A DNA stretch of 64,000 nt. Source: Paraglaciecola hydrolytica. GTDB taxonomy: Bacteria; Pseudomonadota; Gammaproteobacteria; Enterobacterales; Alteromonadaceae. Positions 55,705 to 64,000 of this stretch are shown one piece after another. The stretch lies in contig NZ_LSNE01000011.1 in NCBI RefSeq assembly GCF_001565895.1, forward strand, positions 127,025-191,024, in the 5' to 3' direction. The notes under the pieces were generated by a model. It saw only the letters and a program-made list of their open reading frames with translations. It did no database searches and was not told where the DNA came from. Each line of letters opens with the position of its first letter. Positions within the stretch are counted from its first letter, which is position 1. Made by a program: the position numbers and the translations under genes.

Positions 55705-57087
55705 CTAAGCTTTTACCGCGAATTGAGCAAGTGCAGCATCTAGAGCTTTAGCCACTGGCTCAGCGCCGGTACCACCCAAAATGCAACGTTTGTTAACTAA
55801 ATACTCAAGTTGCAAGATACCGTACACATCGTCTTCGATGAGGTCTGAATATTTTTTCAACTCGTCCAGACTTAGCTCTTCAATGGCTTTTTTCTGTGCC
55901 AATGCGCCGAGCACGACTTGGCCTGAAATATCATGAGCAGTTCTAAACGGAATGCCTTTGCCAACCAAATAATCGGCTAGTTCAGTGGCGTTGGCGTAAC
56001 CTTCACGGGCCGCTTTAGCGCAACGCTGGGCGTCGAGTTTAATAGTGTCGACCACTTCACTGGCGATACACAAACAGATATGCCACTGGGTCATCGCATC
56101 AAATAAACCTTCTTTATCTTCTTGCATGTCTTTGTTATAGGCCAGAGGTAAACCCTTCATGGTCACTAACATGGCTTGCAAACTGCCAAATACACGGCCA
56201 CATTTACCACGGATCAGCTCTAATGCGTCAGGGTTTTTCTTTTGTGGCATCAAGGATGAGCCAGAAGTGACTTGGTCACCCAAGGTAATAAAACCTGCTT
56301 CACCGGTATTAAAAAAGATCAAATCTTCCGCCATACGCGACAAATGCATCATGCTGGTACTCGCAGCAAATAAGGTTTCTAACACATAGTCACGATCAGA
56401 TACGGCGTCCAAGCTGTTTAAACAAGGGCTAGCAAAACCTAATTGCTCAGCTATCTCTTGACGATCAATGGGATAAACCGTACCGGCTAGCGCGCCACTG
56501 CCTAATGGACATTGGTTTAAACGAGCTTTTAAATCGCGCAGGCGACTTAAGTCACGTTTAAACATTTCCACGTAGGCCAAACACCAGTGTGGGTAACGCA
56601 CAGGTTGAGCACGTTGTAAGTGGGTATAACCCGGCAAAATCACCTCTTGATTGGCTTTAGCCGTGTTTAACAAAGAGCGAATAACCAGTTCTAAATCCTG
56701 AGTGAGTAAGTCAACATGTTCACGGCACCACAAACGAAAGTCAGTGGCGACCTGATCATTACGACTACGGCCCGTATGAAGTTTACGGGCCACGTCACCA
56801 AGTTGTTCTATGAGGGTGGCTTCGACAAAACTATGAATGTCTTCTTCCGTGCTGGCATCAAAATCCAGTTCACCTGCATCGGCTTTAACCAATAAGGCGT
56901 TTAAGGCTGATTCAAGTTGTTGTTGCTCGTCTTTGCTCAGCACGCCGGCTTTGCAAATGGCGCGCGACCATACAATTGAACCACGGATATCTTGACTAGC
57001 TAAGACACGATCAAAGGGAAACGAATCGTTTACCCGTCTGAACATGGCACTGCTGCCATCTTGAAAGCGACCACCCCATAAACTCAT
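55705..57087 (-). CDS. argH: Argininosuccinate lyase
   Basis: A 460-residue enzyme of the fumarase/aspartase superfamily that releases arginine and fumarate. The start [18 protein letters not shown], the block [16 protein letters not shown] and the signature [20 protein letters not shown] are intact. It overlaps argG by one base. In some Alteromonadales argH is fused to an acetyltransferase; here it is not, and argA follows as its own gene. Confidence 0.97.
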   Translation of the reverse strand: MSLWGGRFQDGSSAMFRRVNDSFPFDRVLASQDIRGSIVWSRAICKAGVLSKDEQQQLESALNALLVKADAGELDFDASTEEDIHSFVEATLIEQLGDVARKLHTGRSRNDQVATDFRLWCREHVDLLTQDLELVIRSLLNTAKANQEVILPGYTHLQRAQPVRYPHWCLAYVEMFKRDLSRLRDLKARLNQCPLGSGALAGTVYPIDRQEIAEQLGFASPCLNSLDAVSDRDYVLETLFAASTSMMHLSRMAEDLIFFNTGEAGFITLGDQVTSGSSLMPQKKNPDALELIRGKCGRVFGSLQAMLVTMKGLPLAYNKDMQEDKEGLFDAMTQWHICLCIASEVVDTIKLDAQRCAKAAREGYANATELADYLVGKGIPFRTAHDISGQVVLGALAQKKAIEELSLDELKKYSDLIEDDVYGILQLEYLVNKRCILGGTGAEPVAKALDAALAQFAVKA

Positions 57088-58328
57088 TATGCTTTACCTG
57101 CTTCTTTAAGGGCGCGAGCCTTTTGATTCAAAGTACTGATACGGCTAGATAAGCTGTACAAACGGATAAATCCTTCGGCATGGCTTTGGTCATACACATC
57201 ATCGGCACCAAAGGTGGCAAAGTCTTCAGAATACAAGCTGTTAGGTGAACGGCGTTGTACCACAGTAGCCTGACCTTTATACAATTTAACCACGATGTCG
57301 CCTGTTACTTTTTTGGCAAAAGACGCTGCACCGGCTAACAATGCTTCATTTAATGGGGTGAACCAACGACCGTCATACATAACGTGTGAAAACTCTAAAC
57401 CGATTTGCTCACGGTATTTAAGGGCGGCTTTATCTAATACTAAGGTTTCTAGGGCTTTATAAGCAGCAACGATAACCGTGCCACCTGGGGTTTCATAACA
57501 GCCACGAGATTTCATGCCCACTAAGCGGTTTTCAACGATGTCGATACGGCCAACACCATGAGCACCAGCAATGGCATTTAATTTCATTACCGCTTGATAA
57601 GGGCTTAATTTTTCATCGTTAACGGCAACTAATTTGCCTTCTTCAAAGCTCAACATGACACGCTCAGCTTGGTTAGGCGCATCTTCTGGATCAGTGGTTA
57701 AGGTCCACACACCTTTGCTTGGCTCACACCAAGGATCTTCTAACTCACCACCTTCGTGGGAGATGTGCCAAGCGTTGGCATCACGGCTATAGATTTTAGT
57801 GGCTGAGGCTGTGGTTTGAATATCACGAGCAGCTAGGTAATCTAACAAATCTTCACGTGAGACCATGTCCCACTCACGCCATGGGGCGATAACGGTTAGC
57901 TCAGGGGCAAGGGCAGCAAAGGTGCCTTCAAAACGTACTTGGTCGTTACCTTTACCGGTACAACCGTGACATAGGGCGTCAGCGCCAACTCGTAAAGCCA
58001 CTTCTACTTGTGCTTTAGCAATGATGGGGCGTGCCATAGAGGTGCCCAACAAGTATTCACCTTCATACACCGCACCTGTGGTGATGGTAGGGAATACATA
58101 GTCAGCGATAAACTCTTCTTTAAGATCAACGATATAACATTCGCTAGCACCGGTTTTTAGGGCTTTTTCGCGTAAGCCAATCAGTTCTTCTTCGCCTTGA
58201 CCTACGTCGGCAGCAAAGGCAATGATTTCACAGCCTTCGTAGTTTTCTTTTAACCAAGGGATGATTGCAGAGGTATCTAAGCCACCTGAATAAGCTAATA
58301 CCACTTTTTTAATTTGTTTTTTGGCCAT
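57087..58328 (-). CDS. argG: Argininosuccinate synthase
   Basis: A 413-residue ATP-dependent enzyme that joins citrulline and aspartate. The PP-loop [16 protein letters not shown], the [15 protein letters not shown] block and [20 protein letters not shown] are typical. AGGA lies before the ATG. Part of the arg operon, 42 bases after argF. Confidence 0.97.
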   Translation of the reverse strand: MAKKQIKKVVLAYSGGLDTSAIIPWLKENYEGCEIIAFAADVGQGEEELIGLREKALKTGASECYIVDLKEEFIADYVFPTITTGAVYEGEYLLGTSMARPIIAKAQVEVALRVGADALCHGCTGKGNDQVRFEGTFAALAPELTVIAPWREWDMVSREDLLDYLAARDIQTTASATKIYSRDANAWHISHEGGELEDPWCEPSKGVWTLTTDPEDAPNQAERVMLSFEEGKLVAVNDEKLSPYQAVMKLNAIAGAHGVGRIDIVENRLVGMKSRGCYETPGGTVIVAAYKALETLVLDKAALKYREQIGLEFSHVMYDGRWFTPLNEALLAGAASFAKKVTGDIVVKLYKGQATVVQRRSPNSLYSEDFATFGADDVYDQSHAEGFIRLYSLSSRISTLNQKARALKEAGKA

Positions 58329-58370
58329 TGTTGTTCCTGCCCTAAGTCGGTTTATAAAATGAATGTTGGT

Positions 58371-59303
58371 TTAATTAGCTGGTTTAAAATTAGCAGCTAA
58401 TAGTTGCACTAATATTGCGTTTTGCCCATGCATGCGGTTTTCCGCTTGTTGCATCAGCAGAGATTTGTCACCGTCGATCAAACTACCGCTGATCTCCAGA
58501 TCACGATGGGCTGGTTGACAGTGCAGCACATAATCTGCGCCGGTACGTGCCATTAAAGCCTCATCAATTTTATAAGCGTCGAATACTTCTTTGATTTCAG
58601 CTAATGGGGTGTTGTCACCCATGGAAATCCAGGTATCGGTGTAAAGTACTTGTGCGCCGATAGCTGCGTCCATATCAGTACTGATAGTCAGTTTGCCACC
58701 GTAAAGAGCAGCACGTTGCTGAGTTAATTCAACGATGCCGGCATCCACTTCATAACCTGCTGGTGTGATAACGATCACTTCACAGCCCAGTGCCACACCC
58801 ACTAACATCAAGGAATGAGTTACGTTATTACCGTCACCAATGTAAGCTACTTTTACCTTGCTTAAATCTGGGTAATGCTCGCTAATCGTCAAATAATCGG
58901 CCACGGCCTGACAAGGGTGATACATATCACATAAGGCATTAATCACCGGCACTTTGGCTGACTCGGCTAATTCTTCTAAGGTAGAGTGAGCAAATACCCG
59001 CGCCACAATAGCATCGGCCCAACAGGCTAAATTAGCGCCCATGTCTTTAACATCTTCGCGCCCAGCCAATTTGTTTGACTGACTGTCCAAATAGACCATG
59101 TGGCCCCCCAATTTATGAATACCAATGTCAAAACTGACACGGGTACGTAATGAGGGTTTTTCAAATAAGGCCACAATAGATAAACCATCCAAGGCCTTAC
59201 GATAAGCTTTAGGGTTGGCTTTTATGGTCTTGGCTAATGTGAGCAATTGCTCTAATTGAGTTTTGTCCCAGTCCTTAAATGAAAGTAAATCCTGTTTCAT
59301 CAA
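58371..59303 (-). CDS. argF: Ornithine carbamoyltransferase
   Basis: A 310-residue transferase making citrulline. The carbamoyl-phosphate site reads EKPSLRTRVSFDIG and the ornithine side DMYHPCQAVADYL and HCQPAHRDLE (Leu replaced by Gln in the usual HCLPA). I believe SLRTR and HCQPAH to be usual in Alteromonadales and Shewanella argF, and not a sign of loss of function. It overlaps argB by four bases (ATGA), so translation is coupled. Confidence 0.94.
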   Translation of the reverse strand: MMKQDLLSFKDWDKTQLEQLLTLAKTIKANPKAYRKALDGLSIVALFEKPSLRTRVSFDIGIHKLGGHMVYLDSQSNKLAGREDVKDMGANLACWADAIVARVFAHSTLEELAESAKVPVINALCDMYHPCQAVADYLTISEHYPDLSKVKVAYIGDGNNVTHSLMLVGVALGCEVIVITPAGYEVDAGIVELTQQRAALYGGKLTISTDMDAAIGAQVLYTDTWISMGDNTPLAEIKEVFDAYKIDEALMARTGADYVLHCQPAHRDLEISGSLIDGDKSLLMQQAENRMHGQNAILVQLLAANFKPAN

Positions 59304-60121
59304 TCTGCCTTAGTCTTTTTAGAATGTGGAAGCGTAGTGCTTGTAGGTGAAATAGCAGGTGATATAAGCGTACCTACCGCCTCATGATGCAAAAAACCTA
59401 GTAGTTTAGTCGCTGATTTCCAACTTGCAATAGTCACGCTACGACCGAGACTTTCTGCCGCCGTCAACGCCGCTTGCACCTTGACTATCATGCCGTCACG
59501 GATTACGCCCTTATCAATAAGTTCGGCGATCTGTTCGCCATCAAGTTTAGTCAATAGCTCTTTATTGGCATCAAGCACACCAGGCACATCAGACAGTAAA
59601 ATAAGCTCGGCATTAAGCAACTGGGCGATAACTGTCGCGGCTTGATCGGCATTGATGTTTAACAACTTACCTTCTGAGTCGGCGCCGATAGAGCTAATGA
59701 TGGGTAACATTTCATTGCTGAGTAAGAGTTTAAGTAGCTGTGGATCGCCAGCCACGACTGAACCAACACGGCCAAGCTCGGGGTTTAATACTGAACCTAA
59801 ACACATTTTGCCATCAGCTAAACTCAGTCCAACCGGATTTAAATCCGCTTTGATGGCTAAACCACAGAGTTGTTTATTGGCGGTACCCGCTAAGGCACCG
59901 GCAATTAAAGGCATTTGATCAGCAGGCGTGACTCGTAAACCAGCAATTTTATGGCTGGTCATGTTCAAGGCTGCCAATAGCTCTTCCACCATAGGCCCGC
60001 CACCATGCACTAACACTACACACAATTTTTGCTGTAGTTGTTTAATGACGCCAAGTAGCTCTAAAGCCAGTTCATCGGCTTGCATAAACGCGCCACCGAC
60101 TTTAATTACTAAGGTATTCAT
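59300..60121 (-). CDS. argB: Acetylglutamate kinase
   Basis: A 273-residue amino-acid kinase. VIKVGGAFMQ and VLVHGGGPMVEELL bind the phosphate and substrate, LLNINADQAATVIAQ and LILLSDVPGVLD are the ATP-side motifs. Homologues of this short gammaproteobacterial type lack the N-terminal helix needed for arginine inhibition, so control would rest on ArgA. The Pro/Thr/Ser-rich tail is extended compared with E. coli. Four bases separate it from argC. Confidence 0.95.
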   Translation of the reverse strand: MNTLVIKVGGAFMQADELALELLGVIKQLQQKLCVVLVHGGGPMVEELLAALNMTSHKIAGLRVTPADQMPLIAGALAGTANKQLCGLAIKADLNPVGLSLADGKMCLGSVLNPELGRVGSVVAGDPQLLKLLLSNEMLPIISSIGADSEGKLLNINADQAATVIAQLLNAELILLSDVPGVLDANKELLTKLDGEQIAELIDKGVIRDGMIVKVQAALTAAESLGRSVTIASWKSATKLLGFLHHEAVGTLISPAISPTSTTLPHSKKTKAD

Positions 60122-60125
60122 AAAC

Positions 60126-61142
60126 TTAATTCACCAAACCTAGTTGACTAGCAAAACCAAAACGTAAATTAGCACATTGCACTGCTTGTGAGGCGGCACC
60201 TTTGAGTAAATTATCAATGGCACTGGTGATCACTAAATAGCCGCTTTGGCTATCAAATTTCCAGAACAGATCACAAAATGGCGTCTGTGCTACGTCATCA
60301 ATTTTCGGCCAACTTTTACGCAAACGCACAATAGGATTGCCTGCATAAGCTTGCTGATAGGCTTGATTAATTTGCTCAGCACTGACACCAGCAGCCACTT
60401 TTACTGTGATGGTGGCCAGAATGCCGCGTTTAAAGTTACCCAAATGAGGAGTAAAAATAACCTCTGTGCCTAAGTAGTTCGAAATTTCAGGCTGATGTCT
60501 GTGACCTAATACGCCATAGGCCTGCAGGCTCACTTCGGTAAAACTGCTGTTTAAGGCAGCTTTACGGCCAGCACCAGACACTCCCGATATCGCATTGATA
60601 ATAGGGCGATGTTGTGAGTCTAATAACTTGGCGTTAAACAAAGGTTTTAGCGCGGTAAGCGAAGCCGTTGGATAACAACCTGGTACTGCAACCAGTGCGG
60701 CCTGTTTAATTTGCTCTTGGTGCCAGTCAGCTAAACCATAAACAGCTTGTTGTAACCAAGCACTCTGGGTGTTTTCAAAACCATAATACTGAGCAAAGAC
60801 ACTTTTATCTTTTAAACGAAACGCACCAGATAAATCAAAGATAACGGCTTTTTTACCGGCTAATTTATCCATCCATTCATGGCTGGCTTCATGGGGCGTC
60901 GCTAAAAAGATCGCGTCCATTTCTTCGGCAAGCGCCAACATGTCTGATTCTTTTAGGGGTAAAAGCGGTAGGTCGATTTGTTCGTATAAAAAACCATGTA
61001 AATCGCCAATGTTTTTATGGGCGTCATGACTGTTTTCTGACACATATAAAGCCGCCAAATCAAATTGACTGTGCTGTTGTAATAACAAAGCTAGCTCTGC
61101 GCCGGTATAACCACTGGCGCCAATAATACAAGTTTTAAACAT
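60126..61142 (-). CDS. argC: N-acetyl-gamma-glutamyl-phosphate reductase
   Basis: A 338-residue NADPH-dependent reductase. The Rossmann start IIGASGYTGAELALLLQ and the catalytic Cys in VAVPGCYPTASLTAL are clear. ATG 61142 has AAAGGA seven bases upstream; an ATG at 61178 lies nearer the leader hairpin and is rejected. It is the first gene of argCBFGHA. The 5' leader (61143-61325) holds an intrinsic terminator and a short frame ending in two Arg codons. Confidence 0.96.
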   Translation of the reverse strand: MFKTCIIGASGYTGAELALLLQQHSQFDLAALYVSENSHDAHKNIGDLHGFLYEQIDLPLLPLKESDMLALAEEMDAIFLATPHEASHEWMDKLAGKKAVIFDLSGAFRLKDKSVFAQYYGFENTQSAWLQQAVYGLADWHQEQIKQAALVAVPGCYPTASLTALKPLFNAKLLDSQHRPIINAISGVSGAGRKAALNSSFTEVSLQAYGVLGHRHQPEISNYLGTEVIFTPHLGNFKRGILATITVKVAAGVSAEQINQAYQQAYAGNPIVRLRKSWPKIDDVAQTPFCDLFWKFDSQSGYLVITSAIDNLLKGAASQAVQCANLRFGFASQLGLVN

Positions 61143-61195
61143 GGGACAATCCTTTATTTCCTGCAAACAGGGTAGCAAATAACCAACAAAAAAAT

Positions 61196-61236
61196 CACTC
61201 CTTACCTTTGAGCATTTATCTCAAAGGTAAGGAGTG
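61196..61236 (-). terminator. Intrinsic terminator (attenuator candidate) in the argC leader
   Basis: CACTCCTTACCTTTGAG (61196-61212), a 7-base loop and CTCAAAGGTAAGGAGTG (61220-61236): a perfect 17-bp stem. On the minus strand it is followed by ATTTTTTTG, so it is a terminator in the argC direction, about 53 bases before the argC start. Divergent argE lies upstream, so no known minus-strand gene ends here; it should act in the leader. Confidence 0.8.
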
Positions 61237-61259
61237 CGCTATACGCAATCAGACTTCGA

Positions 61260-61325
61260 CTATCGTCGATACAACATGCTGGCGAAGCTAGGCAGGGAAA
61301 ACTCGGATGAAATAAAAGTGAACAT
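61260..61325 (-). CDS. Putative arg leader peptide, 21 residues
   Basis: On the minus strand an ATG (61323-61325) opens a 21-codon frame MFTFISS...MLYRR, stop at 61260-61262. It ends in CGA CGA TAG, two Arg codons in a row, and 23 bases further the intrinsic terminator starts. The Arg codons lie inside a small stem TCGAC-GATA-GTCGA. A shorter start (ATG 61275-61277, MLYRR) is also in frame. No strong ribosome site is visible. The layout recalls amino-acid attenuation leaders, but translation is unproven. Confidence 0.45.
   Translation of the reverse strand: MFTFISSEFSLPSFASMLYRR
61307..61322. repeat. Direct repeat in the argC/argE intergenic region, copy 1
   Basis: ATGAAATAAAAGTGAA; 15 of 16 bases match ATGCAATAAAAGTGAA at 61420-61435. 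It overlaps the start of the putative leader frame. Possible operator for ArgR or another regulator, though it fits the ArgR box only partly. Confidence 0.5.
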
Positions 61326-61388
61326 ATTCGTTATGAAACCAAATTAAGCTAAAGTATGACTAAAGTACTTTTAAGTGCCCTAGCCGTG

Positions 61389-61418
61389 TTGACAATAGAA
61401 TGCCAGATGCGGGATAGT
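61389..61418 (+). promoter_or_regulatory. Sigma-70 promoter of argE
   Basis: TTGACA (61389-61394) and GATAGT (61413-61418) with an 18-base spacer. The repeat at 61420-61435 immediately follows, so a bound repressor would cover the start of transcription. Confidence 0.55.
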
Positions 61419-61419
61419 T

Positions 61420-61435
61420 ATGCAATAAAAGTGAA
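61420..61435. repeat. Direct repeat in the argC/argE intergenic region, copy 2
   Basis: ATGCAATAAAAGTGAA, one mismatch to 61307-61322. It lies between the argE -10 and the argE ribosome site. Confidence 0.5.
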
Positions 61436-61456
61436 TAAATATATCTTAAGGATCTT

Positions 61457-62608
61457 ATGCAACATTCATCTTTCTTAGAACATTATGCTCGTATCATTTC
61501 TACCTCTTCCATCAGCGCTTTTGATGAAAAAATAGACGAAACAAATCGGCCTATTATCGAACTACTTGCAGGTTGGTTGGCGGATTTTGGTTTTTCAATA
61601 AATATTCAGCCTGTGCCGGGTACCAATAACAAATTTAATATGCTAGCCAGCATAGGATCGGGGGAAGGTGGTTTGTTGTTATGCGGCCATTCGGATACTG
61701 TGCCTTTTGACGAAGGCCGTTGGCAGTCAGACCCTTTTAAATTGACCGAAAAGGACGACAAGTTATACGGTTTGGGTACCTGTGATATGAAAGGCTTTTT
61801 TGCGTTTATCCTTGAAGCCTTAAAAACCATCCCACTCAATAAGTTAAACAAACCTTTATACATATTAGCCAGCGCCGACGAAGAAACCTCCATGGCAGGT
61901 GCGCGCTTTTTTGCCGAGCAGCAACTGATTAAACCCTCCATGGCGATTATCGGTGAGCCAACTGAATTAGTACCCATCTACAAACATAAAGGACATATTG
62001 CCCAGAGTCTGAATATTGAAGGCAAAGCAGGGCATTCAAGCGATCCATCCAAAGGCGTGAACGCCATCGAAATTATGTATCAAGCGATAGGCCAGCTAAT
62101 GGATTTACAAAGCAAACTCAAAGCTAAATATCATGACGATGCTTTTAGTGTGCCCCATGTGACCATGAACTTGGGACATATTCATGGCGGCGATGGTGAA
62201 AACCGCATTTGTGGTCAGTGTTTATTAAATTTTGATTTACGCGCGGTACCTGAATTATCCGATGAAGAAGCATTGGCGATGATAGAAGCTGCATTGGCGC
62301 CAGTACGTGAGCGTTTTCCCAATCGTTTAAGTCTGGATTTAATGTATCCAACGGCTCCCTCTTTTGCCTGTAAAGACGAGCAAAATATTATTGCCTTAGC
62401 CGAAAAACTCACAGGTAAAAAAGCCAAAAGCGCTAACTACGCCACTGAAGCGCCTTTTATTAACTTATTAGGTTGCGATACTTTGGTGTTGGGGCCGGGA
62501 AGTATCGACCAAGCTCATCAACCGGATGAGTTTATGTCCTTAGGCTATGTAGAGCCTACTGTGCGTGTACTGCAGCAATTTATACAAGGTGTTTGTATTC
62601 AGCATTAA
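61457..62608 (+). CDS. argE: Acetylornithine deacetylase
   Basis: A 383-residue M20 metallohydrolase that frees ornithine from N-acetylornithine. LLCGHSDTVPFDEGRW and YGLGTCDMKGFFAF hold the metal-ligand His and Asp, SADEETSMAGARFF the general-base Glu, and the dimer domain contains GHSSDPSKGVNAIE. The presence of argE and argA together indicates the linear acetyl pathway. AAGGATCTT precedes the ATG; divergent from argC. Confidence 0.95.
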   Translation: MQHSSFLEHYARIISTSSISAFDEKIDETNRPIIELLAGWLADFGFSINIQPVPGTNNKFNMLASIGSGEGGLLLCGHSDTVPFDEGRWQSDPFKLTEKDDKLYGLGTCDMKGFFAFILEALKTIPLNKLNKPLYILASADEETSMAGARFFAEQQLIKPSMAIIGEPTELVPIYKHKGHIAQSLNIEGKAGHSSDPSKGVNAIEIMYQAIGQLMDLQSKLKAKYHDDAFSVPHVTMNLGHIHGGDGENRICGQCLLNFDLRAVPELSDEEALAMIEAALAPVRERFPNRLSLDLMYPTAPSFACKDEQNIIALAEKLTGKKAKSANYATEAPFINLLGCDTLVLGPGSIDQAHQPDEFMSLGYVEPTVRVLQQFIQGVCIQH

Positions 62609-62649
62609 AAGGAGTAAGTTAGACGGTAAAAAGAGACAGGTAGGGGTTT

Positions 62650-63768
62650 ATGAATACAACAACACAAATAAATTCCGTGGATGATTTTCGGCGCCAAAGT
62701 GATTTGGATTTTATCCTTAGCGCTAGGATCGGCCTGTTAGTGCAAATATTGGGTTGGTTACTGATAGTGATACTAACCGGTTTTTACAGTAAACAACCCT
62801 TACTGACCCTACAGCTAAGCTGGCTGATTATTGTCATTTCTCTACTGCGTTTTACTCATATTGCCTTGCATCAATATTTTTATGCCAGCTCCTCGCGAAT
62901 ATGGATGGCGACTCACTATTTTTTATTGCTCCTGCAAGCTTTGTTTTGGTCTGGATTTTATGTTTATCAAATCAACTTAGATGCTCTTAGCCCTGCTTTG
63001 CTGGCAAGTATTTTAATGTTAGCCGTGGACAGTAATGGGGCCATATTTAGTATGCGTTCTAAATTGGTAATGACTCAAATCTATCTTGTATTAATGCTAT
63101 TGCCGGCAGCAGCCATGAGTTTTGGGCAAGACAATCTGCAGTTTTTAGCTTACCTATTAATCGCTTATTGGATGTACCTATTAGCCTTTGCTTTGCGTTG
63201 TCACAAACATTACATCCTTAACCATAGCTTTCAGTTAAGTTTAATGAAAAATAAACAAGACATTGATTCAAAAGATAAAATAGATTCACTCACAAAGATT
63301 TATAATCGTCACTATTTTGAAGACTGTTTTGAATATCAATGGCAATTGGCGATACGAAATAGTACTGAGATTGCATTGCTGATGATTGATATTGATCATT
63401 TTAAAACCATCAACGAAGCCCATGGGCAAGAGTTTGGTGATCAATGTTTGGTGCATATCGCGGATGTCATCAGGCAAAGTGCCAAAAGACAAACCGACAT
63501 GGTAATTCGTTATGCAGGTGAGGAGTTTGTCTTGATTTTACCCGATACCGAACAGGCCGCAGCACTGAAACTGGCCGAGGTTATTCGACATAACCTAGAG
63601 TTTGAAGAATTTCAGTGTGGTGATGACAGCCATACTATTACCGCGAGCATTGGTGTGGGCGTGGTTCAACCTAAACAGTTTTCATCACCGACGTTATTAC
63701 TGCAAATAGCCGAAATGGCTTTATTTCAAGCCAAGATCCATGGACGTAATCGAGTTGAACTTGGTTAG
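62650..63768 (+). CDS. Membrane diguanylate cyclase (GGDEF)
   Basis: A 372-residue protein. Residues about 20-190 contain five or six helices ([37 protein letters not shown] and others) in a 7TM-like sensor of unknown ligand. The GGDEF domain spans about 205-370: [38 protein letters not shown] and the active-site loop [17 protein letters not shown] differs from GGEEF at the first Gly, a change found in some active cyclases. RQTD five residues before it is an RxxD inhibition site. It lies between argE and mgsA. Confidence 0.9.
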   Translation: MNTTTQINSVDDFRRQSDLDFILSARIGLLVQILGWLLIVILTGFYSKQPLLTLQLSWLIIVISLLRFTHIALHQYFYASSSRIWMATHYFLLLLQALFWSGFYVYQINLDALSPALLASILMLAVDSNGAIFSMRSKLVMTQIYLVLMLLPAAAMSFGQDNLQFLAYLLIAYWMYLLAFALRCHKHYILNHSFQLSLMKNKQDIDSKDKIDSLTKIYNRHYFEDCFEYQWQLAIRNSTEIALLMIDIDHFKTINEAHGQEFGDQCLVHIADVIRQSAKRQTDMVIRYAGEEFVLILPDTEQAAALKLAEVIRHNLEFEEFQCGDDSHTITASIGVGVVQPKQFSSPTLLLQIAEMALFQAKIHGRNRVELG

Positions 63769-63802
63769 TGTCGATTTACATAAAAAACAACAAGGTTTAA
63801 CC

Positions 63803-64000
63803 ATGCAAAAAACCATTGCCCTAGTGGCACATGATCATAAAAAGCCCGATTTAATCAAATGGGCGCTAGAGCATAAAAGTGAGCTCAGTAAACATAAACT
63901 CGTGGCAACCGGCACCACCGGTGGCCTGTTAATGAAAGCCTTGGCCCTGGATATTCATCGTTATAAAAGTGGTCCACTAGGTGGTGACCAACAAATCGGC
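63803..64000 (+). CDS. mgsA: Methylglyoxal synthase (3' end outside window)
   Basis: The first 66 codons of mgsA are present. [21 protein letters not shown], then [11 protein letters not shown] and [11 protein letters not shown] match the enzyme that turns dihydroxyacetone phosphate into methylglyoxal and phosphate, including the phosphate-binding TGTTG and the GGDQQ Asp. AAGG lies upstream of the ATG. The rest lies beyond 64000. Confidence 0.92.
   Translation, partial: MQKTIALVAHDHKKPDLIKWALEHKSELSKHKLVATGTTGGLLMKALALDIHRYKSGPLGGDQQIG

Noticed and set aside
58371-59303. HCQPAH and SLRTR in ArgF as signs of a different carbamoyltransferase
   Set aside because: The rest is ornithine-type, it lies in a complete arg operon, and I recall the same variants from related genera.
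61196-61236. Hairpin as terminator of argE or of an upstream gene
   Set aside because: argE runs the other way and starts beyond it; the T-run is only on the argC-sense side.
62650-63768. AGEEF loop as proof of an inactive cyclase
   Set aside because: First-position Ala is found in some active GGDEF proteins and the other motifs and RxxD site are intact.

Overview
The window looks like chromosomal DNA of a marine gammaproteobacterium of the Alteromonadales, close to Paraglaciecola, Glaciecola or Aliiglaciecola. This is inferred from gene content: an Entner-Doudoroff cluster with divergent hexR and a neighbouring pykA, an unfused argCBFGHA operon divergent from argE, a VC2046/SO_2500 family gene, EfpL, and a TonB-receptor polysaccharide locus without SusD. 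The DNA is moderately AT-rich. I saw no rRNA, tRNA, CRISPR array, prophage or transposase gene.

Layout. Positions 1-6.9 kb hold mostly housekeeping genes: the end of an FdhF/YdeP-type molybdoenzyme, a cytoplasmic GH13 enzyme, efpL, a TonB-domain lipoprotein, and a KefB/KefC-type antiporter. Positions 6.9-8.8 kb carry a tandem pair of small membrane-anchored paralogues, one of which is unusually GC-rich. Positions 9.1-20.8 kb form an accessory carbohydrate region. It contains a three-gene operon (a secreted GH10/TIM-barrel isomerase fusion, a Tat-exported gluconate-2-dehydrogenase-subunit-3-like protein, a GMC oxidoreductase), a divergent FGly sulfatase, a LysR/cupin pair, a rearrangement scar containing a second copy of the cupin 3' end, and an OmpR/EnvZ-type two-component system. 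A 19-bp sequence inside an inverted repeat is shared exactly between the sulfatase/GH10 divergent promoter and the promoter of the two-component operon, which suggests that this system controls the saccharide genes.

Positions 21-31.8 kb hold a diguanylate cyclase, a tricorn-type protease, a GntP permease, a MITE-like element, a polysaccharide deacetylase, a broken alpha/beta-hydrolase gene and small conserved genes. Positions 32-42 kb hold trhO, an EF-hand protein, pykA, hexR and the operon zwf-pgl-edd-glk-eda, with HexR-like palindromes before pykA and between hexR and zwf. Positions 42-53 kb form a rhamnogalacturonan-I utilisation locus: a double CE12-like acetylesterase lipoprotein, a PL11 lyase lipoprotein that shares its Fn3-like repeats, and a large TonB-dependent receptor. 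Positions 53-64 kb hold a HupE/UreJ-type protein, argCBFGHA with divergent argE, a membrane diguanylate cyclase and the start of mgsA.

How the genes fit together: secreted enzymes strip sulfate, acetyl groups and backbone linkages from plant or algal polysaccharide, the TonB receptor imports oligomers, GntP can import gluconate, and the HexR-controlled Entner-Doudoroff genes convert glucose and gluconate to pyruvate. The most unusual observations are the shared operator, the GH10-isomerase fusion with its oxidoreductase partners, and a leader of the arg operon that holds a perfect 17-bp terminator hairpin behind a 21-codon frame ending in Tyr-Arg-Arg-stop.
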